In this document: piece after piece, positions 18,446 to 26,617 of the stretch
How the letters are laid out: every line of letters starts with the position of its first letter
How positions within the stretch are numbered: position 1 is the first letter of the stretch
NCBI RefSeq assembly: GCF_000220505.1
Contig: NZ_AFPJ01000034.1
Location: 62,001 to 126,000 of the forward strand
Length of the DNA: 64,000 nucleotides
Direction of reading: 5' to 3'
Source of the DNA: Microbulbifer agarilyticus S89
GTDB taxonomy: Bacteria; Pseudomonadota; Gammaproteobacteria; Pseudomonadales; Cellvibrionaceae
Translations under genes and position numbers: made by a program
The notes under the pieces: generated by a model
Told to the model about the DNA's origin: nothing
Databases searched by the model: none
Seen by the model: the letters and a program-made list of their open reading frames with translations, nothing else

Positions 18446-18904
18446 TTACATATCCCACAGGGAGTTGGTGGCCATGGACAAAGTGATGCGTTCCTTGTCC
18501 TGAATATGCTTCAGGTTCTCGAACACCTCCTTCACTTCCGCCGACTCGATGGAGCCGTAAACCGAGTGATACAGCTCCGAGAAGTATCGGTCCACTTCCT
18601 GGCCGAGCTTGTTGATCTCGTCGATGGAAGGCTTGTCGCTCAGGTAGAGCTTCTGTACCAGTTCACCGGCAGATTCTTCATGCGTGTATTGCAACCAGGT
18701 CTGCATCACCTTCTGTTCGGCGACGGCTCCGTAATTTTTCAGGTTGTTGGCCATGCGCAGTTCGTGCTCGTGGAGGTGTTTGAGCAGCAGTTGCGTGCGA
18801 TTATCCTGGGCGTTTTCCAGTAGCTGCTGGTAAACGCCAGCCATATCCAGGTGAAACTTCTGGGCTTCTTTGAGTACTTCGTGGGCCTGTTTGAACGTCT
18901 TCAT
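18446..18904 (-). CDS. hypothetical helical protein
   Basis: The product is 152 residues, charged and predicted almost wholly helical, with no signal peptide or membrane segment. Spaced acidic and His residues (EAQKFHLDMAG, LLLKHLHEHELRMANN) loosely recall ferritin-like four-helix bundles, but the canonical ExxH pairs are not clear, so no function is assigned. It starts MKTFKQAHEVL and stands alone between the chitinase and a desaturase on the same strand. Candidates include a stress-related or metal-binding bundle protein. I do not recognise the family. Confidence 0.65.
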   Translation of the reverse strand: MKTFKQAHEVLKEAQKFHLDMAGVYQQLLENAQDNRTQLLLKHLHEHELRMANNLKNYGAVAEQKVMQTWLQYTHEESAGELVQKLYLSDKPSIDEINKLGQEVDRYFSELYHSVYGSIESAEVKEVFENLKHIQDKERITLSMATNSLWDM

Positions 18905-19057
18905 CTACGCGCCTTCTCATTGATGGATGTCATTATGGTTTTCGTCGCCGGGCGATCGGTTTCGGGGCGATTGGTTCAAAAGGGAAGTTTTGCCTTCTCT
19001 TATGTTTATAGTGCATATCTGGCGGCGTTCAAGTCTTCATCGGCGATCCCGGTACAT

Positions 19058-19085
19058 ACAAAAAAGGCGATCCAAATGGATCGCC
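19058..19085 (-). terminator. Rho-independent terminator of the desaturase gene
   Basis: Eight perfect pairs (19066-19073 with 19078-19085) with a four-base loop are followed on the minus strand by six T (19060-19065), about 10 bp after the desaturase stop. Confidence 0.85.
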
Positions 19086-19095
19086 TCTTCGTTGT

Positions 19096-20238
19096 TTATG
19101 CCGCCGCAGGAGCGAGGTGGAATTGCTCCATCATGATTTGCAGCCGTTTGCGCTGCATCTTCAGGCTGTATTCCAGCTCTTTGACGCGCGTGCGAATGGC
19201 GGCATTCTCCCACTTCTCCACCAGGCGTTCACGGGCGTTTTCGTAGCGCTGCTGCTGCAGCTCTTTCCACTCAGCCAGTGACTCGGAGAAGTCTTGTGCC
19301 TCGCGCTCCAGCAGTTGCTTCCAGCCCTCTTTGTGCTTGGAGTTCTCCAGTTTTTGCTCCGCACGCTTGAACTGCATGGTGAGCATTGCGCGCTGGATAC
19401 GCATGGCCGGCACGGTTTTCAGATTGCTTGCCAGGCCAACCCAGCTAGCGGTCTTGATCAGCCACTTGGTGGGATCCCACTGGTACCAGCGGATGCCGTT
19501 GCGGTAATCGGTCTGAAAGATGTGGTGATAGTTGTGGTAACCCTCGCCAAAGGTGAAAAACGCCAGCAAATCGTTGTCGCGGGCAGTATTTTCATCGGTG
19601 TAAGGGCGGCGGCCCCAGATATGCGCAAGGGAGTTGATAAAAAAGGTGGTGTGATGGTTGACCACAATGCGCAGGATACCCGCCAGCAGCAGCATGCCCA
19701 GCACATCGCCGGTGAGCAGGCCCAGGACCAGAGGGACACCAACGTTCATGGCGATGGTGATGGCGATGTAATTGTTGTGCTGCCACATGACGATTTTGTC
19801 GCGCTGCAGGTCTTTCGCGTTATCGAAATCGACTTCACCGCTGGGATACTCGCGCAGCATCCAGCCGATATGGGAGAACCAGAATCCGCGCTTGGCAGAA
19901 TAAGGGTCCTGCTCATTGTCATCGCAGTGGCGGTGGTGGCGGCGGTGGCCAGAACACCAGATCAGCGCGCTATTCTGAAGTGCCGCGGCGCCAAACAGCG
20001 CATAAAACAGGCGCAGGGACCAGTGTGCCTCGTAGGTGCGATGTGACCAGAGACGGTGGTAGCCGGCGGTGATGGAGAAGCCGCAAAAGGCGCCCAGCAC
20101 AGCAAACGCCAGCCATTGATACCAGTGGTATCCGACCATGAAACCGTATAGCGGAACCAGGGTCACAGCCGCCAGCCCGGTACTGGCGAAGAGTATCGTC
20201 GTGAGCCAGATACGGGGGGCTTCGGGAACTGCTTTCAT
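19096..20238 (-). CDS. acyl-CoA / fatty-acid desaturase with C-terminal charged extension
   Basis: This is an integral-membrane di-iron delta-9-type desaturase that introduces a cis double bond into acyl chains. The 380-residue protein has all three histidine boxes: HRLWSH (about residue 62), HRRHHRH (about 98) and HNYHH (about 233), with four hydrophobic segments between them. After about residue 280 the protein continues for roughly 100 residues as a highly charged helix rich in Gln, Glu, Arg and Lys, ending in FHLAPAAA; such a tail is longer than in many bacterial desaturases and may be a coiled coil. It stands alone with its own terminator. A 7-bp inverted repeat (CGGTTCG at 20271-20277, CGAACCG at 20290-20296) lies just upstream and may be regulatory. 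Confidence 0.9.
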   Translation of the reverse strand: MKAVPEAPRIWLTTILFASTGLAAVTLVPLYGFMVGYHWYQWLAFAVLGAFCGFSITAGYHRLWSHRTYEAHWSLRLFYALFGAAALQNSALIWCSGHRRHHRHCDDNEQDPYSAKRGFWFSHIGWMLREYPSGEVDFDNAKDLQRDKIVMWQHNNYIAITIAMNVGVPLVLGLLTGDVLGMLLLAGILRIVVNHHTTFFINSLAHIWGRRPYTDENTARDNDLLAFFTFGEGYHNYHHIFQTDYRNGIRWYQWDPTKWLIKTASWVGLASNLKTVPAMRIQRAMLTMQFKRAEQKLENSKHKEGWKQLLEREAQDFSESLAEWKELQQQRYENARERLVEKWENAAIRTRVKELEYSLKMQRKRLQIMMEQFHLAPAAA

Positions 20239-20270
20239 ATTTTTACAACCTTGTTAGAGCCTACCGATCT

Positions 20271-20296
20271 CGGTTCGTCGCGCAGCACGCGAACCG
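20271..20296. promoter_or_regulatory. inverted repeat upstream of desaturase
   Basis: CGGTTCG and CGAACCG are perfect 7-bp arms 12 bp apart, beginning 33 bp upstream of the desaturase ATG. Desaturase genes are often repressed by TetR-type sensors of lipid saturation, so an operator is possible, though not shown. Confidence 0.3.
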
Positions 20297-20656
20297 AAAC
20301 ACAAATCCTACCGCAGATGCCGTTTTGGGACACGTTATTAGAGGGCACTTCTGCCCGGAAACCCTGTTTGTGAGACCTGTTTTGCCCTCGGGCTTGCGCA
20401 AATGGGCCGATTTCGGAGCATGTGGTTACACAATGAGCTGGATAGAAAGTCACATATTCACCAAATGGTCGCAGTTTGCATCCTTTTGGTGCGCAAGTGG
20501 ATTTTTGCGTTCAAAGATGGGTCAACCGTTGTCATTTATCGGTAGAACCATTGTGTATAGCACAGCTATTTCACTCAAACGCGTTTTGGGTTGGTTGATT
20601 TGCGTACACTTTTTGCGATGCCGGGACTTTTTTCCGTTTTTTTCGCCTTTGCTAAA
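20297..20656. other. intergenic stretch between desaturase and sigma-54 promoter
   Basis: No supported gene. The stretch is AT-richer than its surroundings. A small dyad ATAGC-aca-GCTAT lies at 20557-20569, about 90 bp upstream of the sigma-54 element, where enhancer-binding sites usually sit. Nothing else was recognised. Confidence 0.3.
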
Positions 20657-20659
20657 AAG

Positions 20660-20676
20660 TTGGCACACCAGTTGCA
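20660..20676 (+). promoter_or_regulatory. sigma-54 (RpoN) promoter
   Basis: TTGGCAC-ACCAG-TTGCA matches the -24/-12 consensus TGGCAC-N5-TTGCA at every specified base. With the C at 20675 as -12, transcription would start at about 20687, exactly at the base of a strong hairpin. No ORF with a ribosome site follows before a terminator. Confidence 0.75.
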
Positions 20677-20686
20677 ATAACTACGG

Positions 20687-20808
20687 CATGGGTCGAAAGA
20701 TCCATGCTCCGGGAATCCATCACGGGTTATGGCAAACGAAATAATGCGTGACTTCCCGTTTTCTCTCATCATCGCTATTTTGGGCCCCGCATTGCGGGGC
20801 CTTTTTTT
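20687..20808 (+). ncRNA. candidate sigma-54-dependent small RNA (about 120 nt)
   Basis: The predicted transcript runs from the sigma-54 start to a T-run. It has a 5' hairpin closed on a GAAA tetraloop (20687-20694 with 20699-20706, one G-U), a second hairpin (20710-20715 with 20753-20758, then 20720-20724 with 20747-20751, 22-base loop rich in A), a U-rich single strand (20759-20782) suited to Hfq, and a GC-rich terminator. It does not match CrcZ, Qrr, RsmY or 6S RNA patterns that I know. The following kinase gene starts 98 bp beyond the terminator. Confidence 0.6.
20783..20808 (+). terminator. Rho-independent terminator of the small RNA
   Basis: GGCCCCGC and GCGGGGCC form eight perfect pairs with a three-base loop (20783-20801), followed by seven T. 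Confidence 0.9.
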
Positions 20809-20906
20809 ATCCCGCAATAAGTGATTCACTAGCCGTAATCTGGCTGTCATCTACGGCCTTTCCTGGCGATATTTAGCACTCGCGATATTACGGTCACGGT
20901 AATACG

Positions 20907-22910
20907 GTGTCGAAAACGACTCTCTCCCAACCCAATGCTGGCGACTTCTTACTTGCTACTCCCGGAGAGTTGGCGGGTTTAGGCGCTGAGCAGGCGTTGG
21001 CGCAGGTGCAGTATCTGCACGGCCTGCTGCTGAATGTTCATCAGGGGTTTTGGGAGTGGCACCCGGAGACCGGAGCGCAGCGCGCCACCGGCAACGTCTG
21101 GCAGCAGCTGCATGAAAACCCGGAGGTTGCCCTCAGTAGCGTATGGAGTGGCGACCTCAGCTTGGTGCACGCGGATGAACGAGATGCAGTGCGGGCACTG
21201 CGCAACCGCCTGGCACAACAGGGTGCGTTTGTGGATACGGCGTTCCGCGCCGCCTCTCGCGACGGACAACCCGTTTGGTTGCGTCTGTGGGCGCGGGCGT
21301 TTACCGACCCCGCGGGGAAACGTTTTTTCCTGGGGGGCTGCACAGATTACAGTGAGCCGCTGGAAGCGCGTGGTCCATCGAGCTTTTCTGGTGAGCGACT
21401 GCAAAATGCTTTCGATGCGGTCGGGGATGGCTTTTGGGAGTGGGACCTGCGCGTTGATGAGGTCGTACTCAGCGAAGCGTGTTGGCAATTGCTCGGCTAT
21501 CCGCGGCGGCAAAGTGATGCGGATGCGAGGGCGGCACTGGCCCGCTGGAAGACCCACATGCTGCCGGATGATTACCCCGAGGTGAAGCAGGCGATGGAGG
21601 ATACGGTGCGCGAACGCCTGCCTCTGGATGTGGAATATCGTCTCAAACACCAGCAGGGTCACGTGATCTGGGTGCGTTGCCGCGGCAACCTGCAAACCAG
21701 CAGTGGTGGCCAGCCCATTCGTGTCGTGGGCACATTACAGGACATTACCGCCGGTAAAAAGAAGCAGTTGCAAGCCGAGCAAGAGTTGCTGCGCCTGCAA
21801 CAGGAGAGTAGAGACCGGGCTGAGCTGATCTCCAGCCTGGGGCACGAGTTGCGCACGCCGCTGAATGCCATCTTGGGGTTCAGCCAGATGGTTGAGCTGG
21901 ATCAGAGCGTTAACCCGGACCAGCGCCTGCGCCTGGCGGAAATTCGCAAGGCCGGGCAACACCTGCTGCACCTGGTGGGTGATGTTTTGGATCTCGCGAG
22001 AATTGACAGCAACCGTCTCGCACCCTCGATTGAACTGGTGCAGCCAGCGAATCTGGTAGCCGACTGCCGCCAGCTGCTGGAGCCGCTGGCGGAAACACGC
22101 AAGGTGAACCTTACCTTTGAGCCACTGGGCTGGGAGCGGGCATATATCCTCGCGGACCCGGTGCGCTTCAAGCAGGTGGTGCTCAACCTGGTTGGGAATG
22201 CAATCAAATACAACCGGGAAAATGGCCGGGTGGTTATTTCTCTCGCCCCGCAGGCAGAGGGTTGGCTTCGCCTGAGCGTGCTGGATACCGGATGCGGTAT
22301 CCCTGCCAGCAAGCAGCCTCAGGTTTTTGAGCCCTTCAATCGGCTCGGTGCAGAACAGGGCAAGATTGAAGGTACCGGGGTAGGGTTGGCGATTGCGCGG
22401 CAGCTCACCGAAGCCATGGGCGGGCGTATCGGCTTCGATAGCGAAGAGGGGCAGGGATCAGTATTTTGGATCGACTTCCTTATGAATGATGCCCCCAGTG
22501 AAGTGCTGCGAATGGCGGCACGCCCGGATTATGCGCAGGCGCTGCCCCCCTGTCGCCTGCTCTATGTGACGAGTCGCAGCGCCAACGCAAATCGCTTACG
22601 CGTGGTGTTGTCGTCGGTGGAACAAGCGGTGGTGCAGGTGAGTAACGATGCGATGAAAGGCATTTTCAGTGCGCGGACTTCGCGGCCGGACCTGATTTTG
22701 GTCGACGATGACTTGCACGGTGTCTCGCTCAAAGAGTTTTCCAATATCCTTCGTGATGATCCCGCAACCGCCCGCATTCCACTGGTGGGTATTATGGATC
22801 AGCCAGCTCACGGCGTGGACGTGCATGTCCCGATCAACTATGACCTGGCACGGCTCTCGGAAGTGCTGCGGCGCGGCCTGGCTTTCGAGTTTGCGCAGGA
22901 TGGCGGCTAG
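20907..22910 (+). CDS. PAS-domain hybrid sensor histidine kinase with degenerate receiver
   Basis: This is a soluble cytoplasmic two-component kinase of 667 residues. Two PAS domains (about 35-150 and 165-290, the second with FWEWDL and a PAC end VVGTLQDITAGKK) lead into HisKA with the H-box SSLGHELRTPLNAIL (phospho-His about 313). The HATPase part has an N-box NLVGNAIKYN (about 431), DTGCGI and GTGVGLAIARQ, so the kinase core looks active. The last 130 residues have a receiver-like fold, but the usual N-terminal acidic pair is replaced (LLYVTSRSAN); LILVDDDLHG keeps the central Asp. No transmembrane segment is seen. The start is GTG, and no partner regulator gene is adjacent. The next gene is a c-di-GMP protein 121 bp downstream. 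Confidence 0.85.
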   Translation: MSKTTLSQPNAGDFLLATPGELAGLGAEQALAQVQYLHGLLLNVHQGFWEWHPETGAQRATGNVWQQLHENPEVALSSVWSGDLSLVHADERDAVRALRNRLAQQGAFVDTAFRAASRDGQPVWLRLWARAFTDPAGKRFFLGGCTDYSEPLEARGPSSFSGERLQNAFDAVGDGFWEWDLRVDEVVLSEACWQLLGYPRRQSDADARAALARWKTHMLPDDYPEVKQAMEDTVRERLPLDVEYRLKHQQGHVIWVRCRGNLQTSSGGQPIRVVGTLQDITAGKKKQLQAEQELLRLQQESRDRAELISSLGHELRTPLNAILGFSQMVELDQSVNPDQRLRLAEIRKAGQHLLHLVGDVLDLARIDSNRLAPSIELVQPANLVADCRQLLEPLAETRKVNLTFEPLGWERAYILADPVRFKQVVLNLVGNAIKYNRENGRVVISLAPQAEGWLRLSVLDTGCGIPASKQPQVFEPFNRLGAEQGKIEGTGVGLAIARQLTEAMGGRIGFDSEEGQGSVFWIDFLMNDAPSEVLRMAARPDYAQALPPCRLLYVTSRSANANRLRVVLSSVEQAVVQVSNDAMKGIFSARTSRPDLILVDDDLHGVSLKEFSNILRDDPATARIPLVGIMDQPAHGVDVHVPINYDLARLSEVLRRGLAFEFAQDGG

Positions 22911-23031
22911 ACCTGACGAGATCTGGCGGCGCCGGAAGACCGAACCACCAAAATGCCCTGAGACCACAGTGCCTTGCTAGCGCAGCGGGACAAGAGAAAA
23001 AGAATAGTTAACAAAAGGGAAACCCGGGTCG

Positions 23032-26000
23032 ATGATCGCGCATGCGCAACTTGAAGGCAGCCAACAAGAGGTGTTTGGGTTGCCCACCGCGGGTCCAAAG
23101 CCGCCAAAGTCTGCCGGTTTGTGGTCCGCAGCCCTAGTGCTTGCGCTGGGCTGCTGTGCCCTTGCCTATCTGTGTAAACACTACCTTTCCATTAGCGATG
23201 GAATTGCCGCAGTCTGGCTGGCAGATGCGTTAACCATCGCGTATTTGTTCCGCTACACCTACGCGTCGTGGCCGGTCTTATTGCTCGCATCGTATGCAGG
23301 CTCGCTTGTAGCGGCGGTGATGTCGGGGATCGATAGTACAGTGGCGCCCCTGTACTCACTTGCCGGCGTAATTGAGGCAAGTGTTGCGGCCGGGCTGCTG
23401 CGGTTTTGCTGTGCGAAAGGCGATTTTTTTGATGGCACCGGGCGCTGGCTGAAATTTATCGCGATGGGTGCGCTGCTGCCGACGTTCGCCGGTGCGGGCT
23501 TCGGAGCATTTGTCGCTTTCAGGTTTGCCGAATTACCGTTTGCCGATGTCTTTCTCGTTTGGTACCTCGCCGACGTGATTGGTATCAGCGTGTTTTTCCC
23601 GATCGTCTACTTGTGGCTGTCGGGGAATCGTGCTTCCGAGTTCGGCCTGCAAACGAGTTCCCGTTTTCTCACGGTTTCTGTACTCGCTCTGACCGGGGTG
23701 TTTCTACTGCTTTTTACCTTCCCGCATCCCTTTGTATTCGTCTCGCTCCCTTTAATCTGGGCCGCCTCGCGACTGGAAATCTTTCAGTCGCTACTGCTGA
23801 TATTTATCGCCATCGTGGCCCAGCTACTGGCATTCTCCGGTCGCTTGCCATGGCTCCCGGTGGGAGCCAGTGAAGTTCAGGGTTCGCTGGATCTATTGCC
23901 GTTGTACGCTGCAGTGTTGCCCGCTTATATCATGGCGGTGGTATCGCGTGTGGAGCGCCAGCGCGGACAACGAATCATTGAAGTCGAAAGCAGCTTTCGT
24001 GCGGCGATGGCATCCTCGCGTATCGGCATGCTGCTGGTTTCACTCGACAACCGCATTATCCAGTCCAACCCCAGCTTTTGCCGCTTTATCGGCTTTACGG
24101 ATGTCGAACTGCGCGGAATGAGTATTCACGAAGTTGTTTCGATCCCTCCATACGGGATTGGTATACACCGGCAGGAGGAGGGTTTTGAGCGCCCATTACT
24201 CGACCTGGAATTTGGTTTTGTGCAGGACGCCGAGCTGTGTTTTACCCGTAAAGATGGCAAGCAACTGTGGGGACACTGGTCCTGCTCCATAGCACGGGGA
24301 AGTAACAGTGAGCCACAATATGTGGTTGTTCAGGTAGAGGATATTGACTGGCGCAAATGCAGTGAACACCAACTGGCGCGCGCAGAGGAGCGCTGGAAGT
24401 TTTCTCTGGCCGTGACCGGACAGGTGGTGTACGACTGGGATCTTGTTGCCGGCAATATGTTCTTTTCTGAATGGCTCGGCAGCGGTATCGGCATTGAGCC
24501 CTCCAACCTGAAGAGCAGAAGCGATTGGCTGCAGCGACTGGTCGATGAAGACCGGCAGCGACTGGCGGAGGCGCAAGCTGCGCATATCGATGGCCGTGCT
24601 GCGGATATTGATTGCCAGTATCGCGTGCGCACGGACGCTGGTGCTGTGCGCTGGATTCACGAGGTTGCCCACATAATGGAGTCGAATGATGGCGATGGGT
24701 CGCAGCGTTTGATCGGGGTGCTTCGGGACATTACCGAAAATAAACAGATGGCGCAGTCGCTGGAAGAGGAAAAAGAGCGTTTACAGGTGACCCTGGATGC
24801 GATTGCGGATGCGGTTATTGCAACGGATCAGCACCGCAGTATTACGTTTATGAATCCCGTTGCCGAGCAGCTCACTGGCTGGAAACTGCAAGAGGTGCAG
24901 GGCAAGCCAATTGACACCATCCTGAATCTCTCGAGTGGGCGCGGCAGTGAGCGCGTCCCGAGCCCGGCGGAAGCATGCCTGACCGAGAATCGGCCGGTGT
25001 TATCGGCAGAAGGTGCGGTGCTTTACCATCGCGATGGCAGTGGCTATGACGTAAAGTGCTCCGCTTCGCCACTGCGTTCCTGTAACGGCGAGCTGCTCGG
25101 CGCAGTGCTGGTGTTCCAGGATGTTACGGAAACGCGGCAGCTTATTCGGCAGTTGCGCTACAAGGCGAGCCACGATCAACTAACCAGTCTACCCAACCGG
25201 GAAGCATTCCGACGTGACGTGTTGGAGGCGGTTAGTACGGTGCGGAACTCTGGCCGGGTCCATGTGTTGGCATATATGGACCTGGATCGCTTCAAGGTGA
25301 TCAATGATAGCGCCGGGCACCAGGCGGGTGACGCGCTTCTGAAAAATGTCGCGCGTTTTCTCCGCAGTCACCTGCACGCATCAGACCAGGTTGCGCGTTT
25401 GGGTGGCGATGAATTTGGGATCCTGTTGCGGGACTGCACCAAGGAGCAGGGCATTGCCCGCTGCGAGCAAATGGTGCGCAAGATCATTGCGCTGCGTTTC
25501 CCGTGGGGTGGCCGCATATTCGATGTTGGCGCTAGCGTCGGGGTGACGGAGATTTCCCATGAGAATAGCCAGGTCGCCGACCTGATGAGTCAGGCCGATG
25601 TGGCCTGCTACTCGGCCAAACACAGCGGGCGGGGCGTAGTGATGCTGTACGAGCCCGATCACAGCGCGGCGGCGGAACAGCATCGTGAAATCCATATGGC
25701 TTCGCGGATTCGGGTGGCGCTGGACAGTGGGAATTTTCGCCTGTACGCCCAGCCGATTGCCACGCCGGGAAATCCGGCAGACATTCATCATTATGAGATT
25801 CTGGTGCGCATGCTCGATAGCAACGGGGAGATTATTTTTCCCGGTGCATTTATTCCGGCTGCAGAACGTTACGGGTTGATGCTGCAAATCGACAGTTGGG
25901 TGGCGACAGAATTCTTTGGGCGTAAAGCCCAGTCAATTGCCGAGAGTGGGCTGAAATTTGCCTTGAACCTGTCTGCGGATGCGCTGAGTGACAGCGCTTT

Positions 26001-26478
26001 TCAGCTGGCCTTTTTTGAATTGCTGCGAGGGTCACCGGTAAAGCCCGGCCAGATGGGGGTTGAGATCACCGAAACGGCAATGATCAACCAGATGGAGAGT
26101 GCCAGCCAGTTTGTCGCGGAGCTGCGCAGTATGGGGTGCACTATTGCGCTCGATGACTTTGGTAATGGCCTGAGTTCGTTTAACTATTTGAAGAACTTCG
26201 CGATTGACTACATCAAAATTGACGGTAGTTTTGTGCGGCACGTGGATTCGAATTTTGTCGATCTGATGATTGTGGAATCGATCAATCAGGTAGCGCATCG
26301 CCTGAAGGCACGAACGATTGCGGAATTTGTGGAAGATCAGGCAACCGTCGACAAGCTGGACAAGATTGGTGTCGACCTGGTGCAGGGCTATCACATTGGC
26401 AAGCCGGTGCCTCTCGATGAGGTGTTGCAAAAAGCGTTGCGGCCGCAACTCGAATGCGACCTGGCACTGGTGCTCTGA
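23032..26478 (+). CDS. MASE1-PAS-GGDEF-EAL cyclic-di-GMP protein
   Basis: This is an inner-membrane c-di-GMP turnover protein of 1148 residues. The N-terminal third is a MASE1 sensor with about eight membrane segments (30-310), followed by three PAS domains (about 320-430, 450-580 and 585-700). The GGDEF domain has an intact RLGGDEFG motif at about 791-795. In the EAL domain the signature reads Glu-Ile-Leu (E922) but other catalytic elements remain: LNLSAD, EITET, DDFGNG, YIKIDGSF and QGYHIGKP. Some active phosphodiesterases carry the same EIL variant, so dual activity is possible. AAAGGGAAA precedes the ATG. The stop codon lies in a 13-bp triplicated repeat and a bidirectional terminator follows. 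Confidence 0.9.
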   Translation: MIAHAQLEGSQQEVFGLPTAGPKPPKSAGLWSAALVLALGCCALAYLCKHYLSISDGIAAVWLADALTIAYLFRYTYASWPVLLLASYAGSLVAAVMSGIDSTVAPLYSLAGVIEASVAAGLLRFCCAKGDFFDGTGRWLKFIAMGALLPTFAGAGFGAFVAFRFAELPFADVFLVWYLADVIGISVFFPIVYLWLSGNRASEFGLQTSSRFLTVSVLALTGVFLLLFTFPHPFVFVSLPLIWAASRLEIFQSLLLIFIAIVAQLLAFSGRLPWLPVGASEVQGSLDLLPLYAAVLPAYIMAVVSRVERQRGQRIIEVESSFRAAMASSRIGMLLVSLDNRIIQSNPSFCRFIGFTDVELRGMSIHEVVSIPPYGIGIHRQEEGFERPLLDLEFGFVQDAELCFTRKDGKQLWGHWSCSIARGSNSEPQYVVVQVEDIDWRKCSEHQLARAEERWKFSLAVTGQVVYDWDLVAGNMFFSEWLGSGIGIEPSNLKSRSDWLQRLVDEDRQRLAEAQAAHIDGRAADIDCQYRVRTDAGAVRWIHEVAHIMESNDGDGSQRLIGVLRDITENKQMAQSLEEEKERLQVTLDAIADAVIATDQHRSITFMNPVAEQLTGWKLQEVQGKPIDTILNLSSGRGSERVPSPAEACLTENRPVLSAEGAVLYHRDGSGYDVKCSASPLRSCNGELLGAVLVFQDVTETRQLIRQLRYKASHDQLTSLPNREAFRRDVLEAVSTVRNSGRVHVLAYMDLDRFKVINDSAGHQAGDALLKNVARFLRSHLHASDQVARLGGDEFGILLRDCTKEQGIARCEQMVRKIIALRFPWGGRIFDVGASVGVTEISHENSQVADLMSQADVACYSAKHSGRGVVMLYEPDHSAAAEQHREIHMASRIRVALDSGNFRLYAQPIATPGNPADIHHYEILVRMLDSNGEIIFPGAFIPAAERYGLMLQIDSWVATEFFGRKAQSIAESGLKFALNLSADALSDSAFQLAFFELLRGSPVKPGQMGVEITETAMINQMESASQFVAELRSMGCTIALDDFGNGLSSFNYLKNFAIDYIKIDGSFVRHVDSNFVDLMIVESINQVAHRLKARTIAEFVEDQATVDKLDKIGVDLVQGYHIGKPVPLDEVLQKALRPQLECDLALVL

Positions 26479-26504
26479 ACTGCTGCTCTGAACTGGTGCT
26501 CTGA
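26466..26504 (+). repeat. 13-bp tandem triplication spanning a stop codon
   Basis: Three copies of ACTGgTGCTCTGA lie at 26466-26478, 26479-26491 and 26492-26504, the middle one with a single base change. The first copy contains the last codons and the TGA of the GGDEF-EAL gene. Confidence 0.85.
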
Positions 26505-26533
26505 GCTGGGGGTGTGGGGTTATACGGGGCAAT

Positions 26534-26561
26534 AAAAAAGGGCGCTTATGCGCCCTTTTTT
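26534..26561. terminator. bidirectional Rho-independent terminator
   Basis: GGGCGC and GCGCCC (26540-26545 with 26550-26555) around TTAT are flanked by six A and six T. It sits between the convergent GGDEF-EAL gene and suhB and fits both strands. Confidence 0.85.
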
Positions 26562-26617
26562 AAGTATTCGCTGGCGGGGATTGGGTGCCGCCGGGCAATC
26601 CGAAAGCGACAGGCGAA

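Noticed and set aside
20325-20744. 139-codon plus-strand frame before the kinase
   Set aside because: It overlaps the sigma-54 promoter and the small RNA, lacks a ribosome site and has no recognisable composition.
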